Under the pieces are notes generated by a model that was not told the origin of the DNA, did not search any database, and saw only the letters and a program-made list of their open reading frames with translations. The position numbers and the translations under genes were made by a program. A DNA stretch of 64,000 nt, taken from the NCBI GenBank assembly GCA_036245805.1, contig BTRK01000001.1:3534001-3598000 (forward strand). The letters run 5' to 3'. Shown here one piece after another: positions 47,701 through 59,275 of this stretch (position 1 is the first letter of the stretch; each line of letters begins with the position of its first letter). This stretch comes from Pristionchus mayeri (lineage: Eukaryota > Nematoda > Chromadorea > Rhabditida > Neodiplogasteridae).

Positions 47701-50700
47701 TGACCCAAATTTTTCGAAATCTTATGCCTAGGGTGTTCTACCACTATAATATGATTTAAATCTAGCACAACTTTTTAAAAAATGTTCCCGCACACATCCA
47801 CTGGCTCGTGATACGTGTGTTATGTGAAAAAATACCGTCATTATCCATGTTTGAGACAAAATTACAGAAAAAAGGGTCGTTAATCGAAATGAAGACTATT
47901 CTATGTAGGGTAGAAAAGGTTGTACATTTCGATTCCGTAGAGATCTCGTTACAACGTGGCACGATTTTTTTCACGACCTGTAAAATTTCATACATTTCGA
48001 GGGTCCAAAACCAATTTTTCGCCATTTTCACTTGCAGCTTTTGAAGCAGTCAAAATGTGCTCAACATAAAAGTTGTTCATCTTAACAATCCGAATAATTT
48101 AGTTTTTTGAGCGTCTTTTTTACCCAACTTTGAAGGAACTTATGAATTTTTGCGTTTTCAAGATCACCGGAGCCGGATTTTACTTCACCTGCGATCTCTC
48201 AGAAGACGCGTGATATACACACTACAACAAATCGAGAGAATATTATACCATTATACTGCATGAATTGACCACAGAGGTTGGCCGGAGAGAGGCGGGAAAG
48301 TGGGAGGAAATGTGCACAAGTGCGGATGAAAACCTATTTTCAGAGTGCGCTCTTAGAATATGCTTTGCCACTTGATAAACAATGATGCCCCATTGCTCGT
48401 TGCATTAACTGACTGGTATTTCATTATGAAACATACGCGTTCGGATCCTCTCCGTTTGCAGCTGCTGGCAGAAGAGGCCAGCTCACCACTTCGACTAATC
48501 CCTTCAAATGTCTCTAATTTTCTCAATTTCACCCGCGTTCTGAATCAATATTGTTTTAGGTTCTTAACGATAACAAATGACAAAACAGTCTCGCACCTGC
48601 TTAACATAGTAGTCGATGATTTTCGCTGCACTCTCAGTGAGCGAATTAGCGTAGATTATGAATCGAGGGTTGTGCTTGCGCCACAACTCGAAAAATAAGA
48701 CGAGTCTCGGCCAGTCGTGATACCAGTAAAGCGGAGGCACGCATACCTACAACCTTCGAAAAAGTAAGCATAATAGAATAAATCGCTGAATACTGAAGGA
48801 ATGACACTCACTTGTAATTGAGATCGAGCAACTGGAGGTCTTCGTTCCACTTTTATATTTAGTTTTCGAGCATCGCCAATTAGCAAGACCACCTGAACAT
48901 TATCGATATACAGTAGCGCCGGAAAGTATTCATACGATTTGATTTTTTTCATATAACTTTTTCTGCCGTTGACTTAGCAAGTTAGATGTTGTAGCACTAT
49001 CTATCAAACCCATCGAGGAATACGATGCACATATTGCGTCATCACGCGCATCATAACTGATTGCGTAGTTATGACGCAATCGAATTTCACTTTTCAAACA
49101 GGCATTATTCTTACATAGATTTTTTCCAGCTTGCCAAACTTTCTGACGTTGTAGATAGGACCGAGCTCTAATCAGAGTAAAAATTTGAAGTTGCTGCTCG
49201 GTCGCACATTGGCTGCAGCCTTGCTGCAAAAACGATGTCAAAAATTAAGATATCGACTCATTGCCAAGCTATAGACTGGTTCAAGGCATCAAAATGATCA
49301 TCATCATGAGTCCAAATGATCCTGAGAATATGAGAACAATATCTCAACATTTGCCCTCAGGGCATGAAAAAATCACTTTTACCCATGACCACTTTTTGGA
49401 GATTCATAACTTTTCGGGAAATCAGTTTTAAAATATCATTTTTGAATAGTCATGTTCATAATGTCGTATATATATATGATTCCCAACTTTTTAGAATGTT
49501 TGGATATCTTTCCTGCCCTCGGCGATCGTTTTTCGGAGGAGCGCCGTGGTCCTGAATGCATGACCCTTCCAAAAAAAAGTTTGTGCGAAAGTTAAGGAAA
49601 ACAATTGTTCTTGTGTGTGCATGCCCAACATGTTCTGAAGAACCGATTCCCAACTTTTTGAAATGTTTTAATAACTTTGGGCACAGTTGTAGAGAGAGTG
49701 CAGACGAAAATAGCGGGTCGGGGACTCGAAAGTGCCTCCGAAAACCAATCGCCGCGGGCAGGAAAGATATCCAAAAACACTAAAAAGTTGGGAATCATAT
49801 ATATACGGCATTATGAGCATGACTATTTCAAAACAGATTTCCCGATAAGTTATGAATCTCCAAAAATTGGTCATGTGTAAAAGTGATTTTTTCATGCCCT
49901 GAGGGCAAATGTTGAGATATTGTTCTCATATTCTCAGGATCATTTGGACTCATGATGATGATCATTTTGATGCCTTGAACCAGTCTATAGCTTGGCAATG
50001 AGTCGATATCTTAATTTTTGACATCGTTTTTGCAGCAGCCAATGTGCGACCGAGCAGGAACTTCAAATTTTTACTCTGAGTAGAGCTCGGTCCTATCTAC
50101 AACGTCAGAAAGTTTAGCAAGCTGGAAAAAATCTATGTAAGAATAACGCCTGTTTGAAAAAGTGAAATTCGATTGAGTCATAACTACGCAATCACTTATA
50201 ACACACTATCTGAGAGAATTGAAATTAAAGAAGGATTGTCAGCAAAGTTCAAATTTTGACGTTGTCATAACCATGAGCGACCTTTGTACAACCATAAGAG
50301 ATTCTGAAAATTTTAAATGCGTATCTCTATTTTGAAACGAGTTATCATTAGTTGGCAGAATGCCAAGGAGGGCTTGAAGGGAAGGGACGTGCGGGAATTC
50401 AAATATCTAGAAGATTTTTCAAAAACTGGTTGGATTTGAACCCGCAACCTTCCGATTACGCGGCGAGTGCTTTACCACTGAGCTATGCGATTGACCTTTG
50501 CCTATCCTCTTAGCTCGCGCTATGATCGTTGAATGATTGTCTAAGTCATGGTTATGACAGCGTCAAAAATTTTACTTTGCTGACACTCCTTCTTTAACTT
50601 GGCACAGGACGAAAATTCGAATTGCTTTTGACTTCACCAATAGGTCGGACTCGAAGAGGGTAACCTACGAGCATCGCCAGAATTTCGATCCGCATCCGCG

Positions 50701-53700
50701 CGCGCGGCAGCGCGTATCATGCGAAACAATACAGTAATCCATGAAATTTTTTATATCGATCCCAATCGATGCGGCGGTAGGGGCGATGCATTCCTTGACT
50801 AATTCTAAAACTTTTTTACTCCCGGGAGTTTTTCGATCCAATTACTTCTAACGCCGGAAGTCGATAATCCCACTTTTATTTCGGGCAAGAATGCAATTCC
50901 CCGGAAATTTTTCAAGAACCAGCAAAAATATTATTGCTGATATAGCTTCCTCTTGAGCCGATGCACACTTTAGTAGAAAGGCGCGATTTAAAATTTTCTG
51001 GAAGGAAGTTAAAATCAATTATGAACGAATTATGGTGCAATTTTTGGGTTACTGTAAGTGAGTGCAAAAGTCGGCCGACTTTTCCCAATCGGTGTAACAT
51101 AGTCTAAAATCGATTTTCAACACATGTTACACCAATTGGGAAAGTCGTCCGACTTTTGCACTCACTTACAGTGACCCAAAAATGACACCACAATTTGTTC
51201 ATAATTTATTTTAACTTCCTTCCAGAAAATTTTAAATCGCGCCTTTCTACTAAAGTGTGTATCGGCTCAAGAGGAAGCTATATCAGCAATAATATTTTTG
51301 CGGGTTCTTGAAAAATTTCCGGGGAATTACATTCTTATCCGAAAGAAAAGTGAGATTATCGATTTCCGGCGTTAGAAGTAATTGGATCGAAAAACGGAGT
51401 AAAAAAGTCTTAGAATTAGTCAAGGAATGCATCGCCCCTACCGCCGCATCGATTGGGATCGACATATAAAATTTCATGGATTACTGTATTTTTTTGCATG
51501 ATCCGAGCTACCGCGCGCGCGGATGCGGATCGAAATTCTGGCGATGCTCGTCGGTTACCCTCGTTGAGGCCGACCTATTGGTGAAGTCGGAAGCAATTCG
51601 AAATTTCGGCCTGTGCCAAGTCGCTGAACAAATATGTTGCTAGTCTGTTTTATAACACACTATCTGAAAAAACCGAAAAAGATTTGGCACAGGCCGAAAA
51701 TTTGAATTCCTTCTGACTACGCCAATAGATCGGCATCGACGAGGGAAACCAACGAGCATTGCCAGAATTTCGATCCGCATCTGCGCGCGCGACCGCGCGG
51801 ATTTTGAAACAGTAATCCTCGAAAATGTTTATATCGATACTAACGGCTGCGGCGGTAGGGGCGCTGCACTCCTTAACAAATTTTAAGATTTTTTTGCTTC
51901 GGGAAGTTTTTCGACCAGATTCAATCTAACACCAGAAATCGAAAATTCCACTTTTTCTTCCAACATTTTAGCAATTCCCCAGAAATTTTTCAAGAACTGT
52001 AGGAAATATTATTGGTGATTTAGCTTTCGCTTGAGCCGTATACTTTAGTCGAAAAGGCGCGAAATATAAGGTACCTTAAGGAAGTCAAAATGAAATATGA
52101 ATTAATTATTGTGTAATTTTCGGGTTACTGTAGGTGAGTGAACATGTCGGACGACTTTTCCCAATTGGTTTCCCAATTTTTCCCAATTTCCCAATTTCAC
52201 TTTTCCCAATTTCCCAGTGGGTTGAAAATTGATTTTAGACTATTTTACACCAATTGGGAAAAGTCGTCCGACATGTTCACTCACCTACAGTAACCCAAAA
52301 TTACACCATAATACATTCATATTTCATTTTGACTTCCTTAAGGCACCTTATATTTCGCGCCTTTTCGACTAAAGTATACATCGGCTCAAGCGAAAGCCAA
52401 ATCACCAATAATATTTTCTAAAGTTCTTGAAAAATTTCTGGGGAATTGCTAAAATGTCGGAAGTAAAAGTGGAATTATCGATTTCTGGCGTTAGATGGAA
52501 TCTGATCGAAAAACTTCCCGAAGCAAAAAAGTCGTAAAATTTGTCAAGGAGTGCAGCGCCCCTACCGCCGCAGCTGTTAGTATCGATATAAACATTTTCG
52601 AGGATTACTGTAGTTTGTTTCAAAATCCGCGAGACCGTGCGCGCGGATGCGGATCGAAATTCTGGCAATGCTCGTTGGTTTCCCTCGTCGAGGCCGATCT
52701 ATTGGTGAAGTCAGAAGGAATTCAAATTTTCGGCCTGTGCCAAGTCGCTGAAGAAATATGTTGATTTTTTCAGATAGTCTGTTTTATGATGCGCGTGATG
52801 ACGCAATATGTGCATCGTATTCCTCGATGGGTTTGATAGATAGTGCTACAACATCTAACTTGCTAAGTCAACGGCAGAAAAAGATATGAAAAAATCAAAT
52901 CGTATGAATACTTTCCGGCGCTACTGTACATCCAGATTATCTCAATTGCAAGATTCATCGATGTTGGTCATTACAAATAAGCATATTGCTACAAATGTAC
53001 GTAAAGCCTTGAAACATTTTAATGACCAGATTTAGCTGAATGCCCACAATAGTGATTACCTGATCCGGAACATCGATCACGGGCTTCGACCGGAGTTCGT
53101 AGGAGTTCCAAGCGCATCTTTTTGCCCACTTCCACGGGCATTTGCCCTCGATTGGATATCCGGAGAGCGGAGAAATTACTCCGTTTACATCTGATAATTG
53201 GCAGTCGATTTCCACACGATCCAACAAAACCACGCCACACAAGTCAAATTTTAAAAATTCTGAATGCTTGAATTATGCATGAAATTTTCAAGTATCGCTG
53301 CTGTTTATTTTGTCTAACTGAAAAGATATAGCAGAGTAGCTAACCAATCTCAATTTTGGCCTTTGCGTGGAGGCACTTGGAAATTGCCAGGATTCGAATT
53401 GTATTCATCATGGCTCTGCAAATTTGAATTTCTTACGTTTTCCACATGAGCATACCGATCGTCGTAGTAGGCTTTGTAGACGAAGATGGAGCCCGGAGGT
53501 GGAATTACTGTGCTGGAATTATATTTTTTTTCCAAAAATCAAATATTATTAGTTTTGCGAATGCATCTATCGAAAATTGTAATGGATTCGTCATTATGAC
53601 TCTTCCACAATACACTAACCTCTTATTTCCACCTACTTTACTCTCCTGTTCATGAATGAGTCCGTTATTGCCACTGAAAATCAATTATTATTAAAATATG

Positions 53701-53996
53701 GATGAATGGTAACAGTTCCAATAATTCGCTCTCATGAAAAAATAAAGTTCAGAGCTCAAATCATCGATTAGCTACGAATTTTCCCCCAAATTTTTATTTT
53801 ATTCTTCAAAAATATTCACGCGTGCTTTCCATAACGACAATTCAAAAATAAATTAATGATATATTACTAACCTCTGTTTTCCTGAAGCACAATTATTATA
53901 ATGCAACGTAAAGTAAACAAATAGAGCGAGGGCAAGAACGGTAATAAGGTACCCGATCAGCGTCACCCTCATGACTGAAAGTGGCATTTTTGCCAT
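41764..53996 (-). CDS. GT92 (DUF23) family glycosyltransferase, 14 exons
   Basis: Exons read downward are 53996-53872, 53673-53620, 53512-53456, 53415-53345, 53259-53060, 48892-48812, 48746-48597, 48513-48437, 44208-44104, 44022-43932, 43781-43710, 43609-43526, 42340-42264, 42185-42066 and 41878-41764, giving about 492 residues with every phase consistent (15 coding segments). The N-terminus is a type II anchor (VTLIGYLITVLALALFVYFT). Then come YKAYYDDR, VCVPPLYWYHDW, a DxD-type catalytic region (HNDCVLR...LLDVDEYIH) and IHYR near the C-terminus, all landmarks of GT92, whose known nematode member adds galactose to N-glycan core fucose. The acceptor here is unknown. Three introns hold palindromic insertions (42368-43450, 44218-48220 and 48911-52926), and one intron is only 40 bases. 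The start is the first ATG of the anchor exon. Confidence 0.9.
42368..43450. repeat. Palindrome of palindromes in a GT92 intron
   Basis: Outer ends CGGCCTGTTTAATCTGTCAG and its near complement lie at 42368 and 43450, centre near 42905. Each half contains its own inverted repeat (about 42525-42795 and 43015-43290; anchors AACCTTCCCT and AGGGAAGGTT), so one strand can fold in two ways. It lies between the exons at 43526 and 42340. Confidence 0.8.
44565..45447. mobile_element. Mariner-like element inserted in one palindrome arm
   Basis: Ends TCAGGTTGATGC and GCATCAACCTAA are inverted repeats, flanked by TA at 44563-44564 and 45448-45449. The opposite arm (TA at 47991-47992) shows the same surrounding sequence with a single TA and no insert. 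It is 883 bp, with no intact transposase seen. The TA duplication and (T)TAGGTTG-type ends fit the mariner group. Confidence 0.8.
45640..45920. repeat. Small inverted repeat in the left arm
   Basis: The segment from about 45650 to 45760 returns inverted at about 45800-45915 (anchors GAATGAATTAGTGATGATT type). It appears only in the left arm of the 4-kb palindrome. Confidence 0.65.
48911..52926. mobile_element. 4-kb Tc1/mariner-type palindromic element in a GT92 intron
   Basis: Starts CAGTAGCGCCGGAAAG at 48911 and ends with its complement at 52926, with TA immediately outside (48909-48910 and 52927-52928). CAGT termini with a TA target fit the Tc1 group. Inside are three palindromic modules of about 1.1 kb each: about 49060-50190, 50610-51640 and 51680-52760. 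The last two are diverged relatives of each other. No intact transposase was found. Confidence 0.8.
50428..50492 (-). other. tRNA-like sequence, degenerate
   Basis: On the minus strand it has an exact A box (TAGCTCAGTGG) and B box (GGTTCAAATCC) at tRNA spacing. The acceptor, anticodon and T stems pair poorly and no normal anticodon loop (T33) forms. It is therefore a tRNA pseudogene or tRNA-derived repeat. It lies in the loop of a small inverted repeat (about 50215-50605) between two palindromic modules. Confidence 0.45.
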
Positions 53997-55003
53997 GCGA
54001 TATCGGATTTATGCGCGAATAGAGTCGTTGTGCAACCAGATGCATCGAGAGAGGGAAGTAAATACAAAAGATAGTACGTCGAATGAGTACCCACCGGATG
54101 ATAACCAAAAAATACCCTTCCCCAGTATTTTCAGAGCACGTTCATGCACTGATAGAAATGCTTCAAAATACTCGATTGGGTACTTTTTCGTTGCCGGGAT
54201 CTCATCTGGTCTATAGGGCAGGAAGAAAATATGCACGAGACATTGGTCAACAATAGAAATCGAGAAGCCATGCGTCATATTGATTTGGAAATGTGGGAAT
54301 GGCCATTTCACGCACTTTAATTGCCAACTTTTCGAGAATGCCCTTTCATTAAGAACTCGCGTCATTTCTTAAGATCTTAGATGAGATAGTGGAAATTCCT
54401 CCTTCTCTAAGATTTTCGCTGAAGCCTCTGGGTTGGGCGAGAAAGTGCACGAAAAAAGTGCACTTCCGATTGCCTAAATCTCGATTTGAAATCTTTTTTG
54501 CACTTTTAGTGAAGCTCGGACGTTTTTTTATTTGAAATGGTCGCGATCCAAAAGTCCCTTTCCTTCCCGCCTCTTAGAGAAAGCTTCGGCTATTGCATTC
54601 TTCAAAAAAAATCAGGAGGGATAACGATATTCACATTTCAGATATCATTTTGTGTGAGAGTACTACAATGAGGAATCGGCACATATGAAATATCTTTATC
54701 AATCTGCTAATAGAGATGAAAGATCACTCCTTTCCGCCGCCGAGAATCGGGGCATTTGTGTGCTCGGCAAGGAGAGAAACGAGCAGGGGCAATCCTGAAA
54801 TCGGAAATATTTGTTTTTGACCAGATAAGCATCTGTTTTCACTCTCCTTACATTCCCTCATTCCTTGCCTACTTTTCCCTCATTATGAAGTTCCTAGTGT
54901 CCATTATGGTATACATTGGTGTGAGAACAACTAACAACCAAAGTTGAAACCAGGATGCGGTAGGCCATCAATAACTAGGCAATCAATCAATCGATAATCA
55001 TAC
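53997..55003. other. Intergenic between GT92 gene and M17 remnant
   Basis: A minus-strand frame of 118 codons (54365-54009) begins MTRVLNERAF and contains HIFFLPYRPDEIPATK. No family is recognised and no splice partners were found. It may be a first exon of an unknown gene or chance. Confidence 0.3.
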
Positions 55004-56850
55004 CGTAGGCGGTGGCGCGCTCCTCGCTCATCGCGAGCGTGCCCATGTCCACGTGCAGCCACTCGGTTGCGTCTGCGAAAGATCAAAGATCACAAGATAC
55101 ATTTTATTTTCATCTCTCATTTTTTCACTTCATAAACCGATTCAGATGAGTTTCAGACTGGACTTAAGACCTATGACACATTTTTTTGAACGATTTTGCG
55201 AGCATTTCCCGGGGTAAAAAAAACAAAAAAATATCTTGGCTAACAATCAAGGAAGAGGAAATTGGATACACTAATCAAGGATCAAAGATCAACCTCGGCC
55301 GAAGTCGATCTGAGCGGCGATGAAGAGGCCGGCGAGTTCGGACGGCGCGGCCTGACACAGATCAAAGATCAGATTCCGTGCTTTTAAAAAAAACACATCT
55401 CAAATATTTCCACAAGAAAGTGAATTTGATTTTTTTAAAGTTATAAATGAGCAAAAGATCAAAAATCAAAGATGCCCCACCATCATTCCTCCCAGCTGGG
55501 CGTTCTTCATGTCGGCCACGGCACTCGTGTAGTCGGCCATGTGCAGGTCGGGCACGAACTGGTGAATTAATGTATTATTTTCGAAAATATTTTTTTTGTT
55601 TTTGTCGTGTTTGTTGTTGTTGTTTTATTCAATCACCTGCATGGGATGACACAGATCACCCGAGGCGACGCCCGCGCGAACCGCTTGAAAAGTATTACGT
55701 TGCACGTATTCTACTCCGGTTCAAAACATTTTCAACTGTCCATTTTGTTGTACTTCCGCTATATTTTCTAGTGTCCAACTGGTCCTCTTTTCGGATTTCG
55801 AAAATAGTACGCATTTCGAGTGAAAACCTGTGAAAAACCCCAAGTAAAAAGTTAATTACCTACCCCTCGTCATTGCTCATGATCGCAGCGTGGTATCTGC
55901 CCGTGGCGAAGCTCTGCGCCACCGTCAGAGTCGCGATGTCGATGATCGTTGATGCCTAAACAATTACATAAAAGCACATCATTAAACTTCCAATAATTGT
56001 GAATTGTGCACAACTGCACATCATTCTCTACAGGTGAGCAAATAATACAGCGAATGATAAAAGGGAAAGTAACTTTTCGGAGTCAGGAAATGCATGACAG
56101 ATCTAGTAATGCGTTCACTTTCGCCCATTGCATGGTTCCTGCACTCCGGTCTGTCAACAACAGTGCAACAAATCCTCACCTTGAGCGCATCGTGAATTGA
56201 GGGAGGATTAGATAGAAATCGATAATCTCGCCTTGCCGACGTTGTAGATGCCGCCGAAGCCGAGGTCACGCAGCTGATCGCCCTCAAATGCGAAACAAAT
56301 TACCATCGAAATTAGTTTTTTTATTAATTTGTACAATGCGATTCTAACGTGATTATGGTGCACGGTGACTCCCTTACCCGAATAATGACGGGGTCGATCT
56401 TCAGAATCTGCGCGATGCTCACTGCTCTCGCCACGATGTCGTCCACGTTGAGCTTGTTAGCGGGAGCGTCGACCATCTTAATTAGTGATTATCAATTAAA
56501 TACTAACTAACCAAAACATAATTTAATTTTTGTATCATTTTTTTGTATTTTTTGTATCACCGAGACTGGGTATTCAATAATGATTAAGGATTAAAGATAA
56601 AAGATAACTCGCCCATGATGCCGACTGCACTCCGTGAACGAGCCGCCCGAGCGCCGTCCAGTCAGCCACCGTAACCTTCTCGTCCTAAAATTATTGATTT
56701 TTTGATCACTTTTTAATCCCTTTCCTTCTGCAAAAGGCAGTGTGCTAAACTAATAGGGAGGATTTACTCACATCGACAAAATGGCACTCGACGTAAGCTT
56801 CGGCGAGCGCCGAGTGCTTCGAAGTCTTGTGCGAGTACTGCGGGAAGACC
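55004..56850 (-). pseudogene. M17 leucine aminopeptidase remnant lacking the catalytic exons
   Basis: Exon-like blocks read downward are 56850-56772, 56684-56613, 56476-56378, 56282-56232, 55955-55864, 55683-55637, 55558-55481, 55351-55294 and 55072-55004. They match the M17 family in order: MVDAPANKLN, FGGIYNVGK, IDIATLT, FTSAVADMKN-like YTSAVADMKN, LAGLFIAAQI and WLHVDMGTLA. The blocks that should carry the metal-binding lysine/aspartate region and the NTDAEGR motif, expected between 56232 and 55955, are absent from the sequence there. The N-terminal third and the last exon were not found either. Two junctions would need GC donors (at 56613 and 56232) and one is a base out of phase (55864). 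A working peptidase is unlikely; a non-enzymatic paralogue cannot be excluded. Confidence 0.75.
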
Positions 56851-57276
56851 CTATAATGAGGCGAGACTGATCTAGGGAGGACTTCGCAAGAAATGACTCT
56901 ATTTATTCTGCGTGCTCTTTCATTCGTCTCACCGGCGATGGAGTACACAGAATGAGAAACGATACGAATAAATATCAGTTTTTGAACCAATCAATGTCAG
57001 TTTTTTTGACCCAAATTAATCAAAAACAATTCGGATAACATACGCTTCTTCTAAAATCACGCAGAAAAAAGACCAACGAAGTGGTCGTACTACCCTCGAG
57101 ATCTCTATTTGCCCATCCCTCTTCTCTCATTCCGTCTTGCCGGTCCACCGCGCACGACCTTAGTCGATCAAACACCTCATTTCACTCATATCGATAATGT
57201 TTTTAGTTCTCGTCCTCGCTCCTTTTCGCGTGCTCTATAGCTGTACTTTCAGCATTACAAACAAGGACCTCGATGG
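56851..57276. other. Divergent upstream region
   Basis: A diverged hairpin with CATTCGTCTCACCGGCGATG at its centre lies at about 56880-56965. The rest is upstream of the secreted-protein gene that starts at 57351. Confidence 0.4.
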
Positions 57277-57284
57277 TATATAAA
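57277..57284 (+). promoter_or_regulatory. TATA box of secreted-protein gene 1
   Basis: TATATAAA lies 74 bases before the ATG. A CACCAGTTCACTG stretch about 30 bases downstream, shared with gene 2, may mark the transcription start. Confidence 0.7.
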
Positions 57285-57350
57285 CTACCCTGAGCTTCAT
57301 CTCAGCACCAGTTCACTGGCCTCAGGTCTCTGATCTACTCATCATCTACC

Positions 57351-58753
57351 ATGGCTTCATCCTTCACCATCGCCCTCTCCTCCGGCTTCTGCCTTCTGGC
57401 GCTACTTGCAGCGCTCGCCTTCGTCGATCATTCTGATGTACGGTATTCTACCGTAGTATCCGTCCTACCATACTCATTCGTAGCTTAATTACATTACGTG
57501 CAATAATTGACGGAAACCTGCAGTACCCTACACGAGTCATTTTTTTAAAAAGTTACTCATGTCAGGCTATTATCCGCCCTACCGTACCCTTGCGTACCTC
57601 AGTTACAGTACCCAATATACCGTACCCTACCGTACCTATTTAAGGCCTGCGCTCCCACGATGGGCATGATGGGCGGCGGCATGAACATGTCTGGAAGAAG
57701 AAAGAGATCGGTAATTTTTTTTCTCGTTTGCTCTCTCACCATATCTAACAGGCAAAAGACTGAAGGAGCCAATAGGAAAAAACGGCAAAACATAATTGCG
57801 TCGGCGGGGATCGAACCAGACCTATTCGATAATCATAAGATAATCCAGGTCGATGACGACGTGCATGTCATCGTCACCTCCTCGGAGCCCTTCGAGCTCG
57901 CCAAAGCTGAGGAGAACATGGTTACGGTGGAGAAGAAGGTAGTTACACTTCTGTTGGGACCTATCGCAATCAATAAATAAGTTCTGCCTTCAGTTCTTGC
58001 AATCGTAATCATTCAGAATCTTACATAGATAGATTTGCCCATTTTAGCTCAAGGAGTTCGCCGACACCGAAGGAATCTCCTTCAAGCAGCTCCAGGAAGT
58101 CCCGCGCACTGCTGAGAACGTTGATGGGAAATTCGGTGAGCGATAACATCCTATTTGCGTATCTTGGCATCGTGAGCAGCGCAATGACTTTCCTTATAAC
58201 TATCATAGATGTAGCGAAATAGAAGTAAAAAATCAATTATCAAAATGACAAATCGAAAATTATTCAAAGGAGTCCATTTCACGGTCGCGGGAGCCTTCGA
58301 GAAGTGCGGACGCGTCCTCCAGTTCATCCAGTCAGCATGCAACGAAGTCAAGGAGGTCAACACGTAGCTCAGTTCGCGATCGGCATTATCTACCGTAACC
58401 CTGTGAATGCCTAATTCTGCCTCCATTTCAGGTCGTCTCGGGCACGGTCAAGTGCGGCGCATTCGAACCTGTACACGTGACCAAGAAGGACAAGGTAGTG
58501 ATTATTGATTGTCACTCGTTTAAAGGAATGCGCACTACGGATTATCCAAAAATTGTAATATTAAGCCTAGATACAAGTGACATAATCGAACGAGAAACGA
58601 GTCTCCTTTTAGGCCGAAAAGAAGGATGAGAAGAAGGAGAAGAAGAAAGATCAGGAGAACAAGAGCAAGGAGAGTGAAGAGAAATCAGAAGAGAAGGCAG
58701 AGAGTGAGAAGTCCGAGGAAGTAAAGACGGGGGTTGAGGAGAATCAAGTCTAA
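57351..58753 (+). CDS. Secreted pro-protein with furin site, paralogue 1
   Basis: Exons are 57351-57437, 57645-57710, 57849-57938, 58048-58135, 58270-58355, 58432-58494 and 58613-58753, about 206 residues, all phases consistent. Residues 1-24 are a clear signal peptide (FCLLALLAALAF). A short segment follows and ends in GRRKRS, a furin/kexin-type site, suggesting a cleaved propeptide. The mature part has charged helical stretches and three cysteines (EKCGR, SACNE, VKCGA), with one more cysteine in the propeptide. The C-terminus is a 46-residue lysine/glutamate-rich tail. I do not recognise the family. The TATA box, tight 5' leader and codon use suggest high expression. Gene 2 at 61953 is a close tandem paralogue. 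Confidence 0.85.
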
Positions 58754-58785
58754 CCGATGTTTTGAATTGTTGTGATGTTGTTTTT

Positions 58786-58791
58786 AATAAA
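58786..58791 (+). promoter_or_regulatory. Polyadenylation signal
   Basis: AATAAA 33 bases after the stop codon of paralogue 1. Confidence 0.6.
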
Positions 58792-59275
58792 TTTGTTATT
58801 GTTTTTCCAAACATCTCTTGCACGCAACACAGTTGGTTTAAAAAGTACAAAATCATAATATAATATCGATGGGAGCGAAGAATACTGGAGAATGTAATGA
58901 CTTTCAAAATAGCAAAGATTGATAACATCATTATTTTATGGAGAATTATCCATTGGATCATAGCCTCTCAAAGAAACCATTGTCATTGCTAATTCTTCTA
59001 TTTCTCTATGTCATTTTGAATCCAAAATAACGCAAGAGTGATCTACATAGGTTCTAACATACTATCAATCAGAATACATTTCGAAAATACACACTATCGT
59101 ACTGCGAAAGTATGCTTGCATTCAATGATATGACTAAGATCGCATGCAACACAGAATGGAAAATCGCATTAGTCTAGTTTTCTGAAAGTCCTGACATGAG
59201 TATAGATTTGGGGAAATAATGAATGAATCCATCTTCTGTTTCGTGCACTTCACTGGACATTTAGTCATCTATTAA
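58792..59275. other. Intergenic, no gene
   Basis: AT-rich sequence between the 3' end of paralogue 1 and the TTAA element. Nothing is recognised. Confidence 0.4.

Larger units (their letters stand above)
44218..48220. repeat. 4-kb palindrome in a GT92 intron
   Basis: Outer ends read GTGTATATCACG and its complement. Arms meet near 46880; the left arm is longer because of insertions present only there. The left edge lies ten bases from the acceptor of the exon at 44208. No transposase frame or target duplication was identified. Confidence 0.8.

Noticed and set aside
55441..55833. 128-codon plus-strand frame over the M17 remnant
   Set aside because: Antisense to exons that clearly match aminopeptidase on the minus strand.
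57797..57823. Perfect B-box-like sequence (GGTTCGATCCC on minus) in an intron of secreted gene 1
   Set aside because: No A box or stems at tRNA spacing; too short to call a tRNA fragment.
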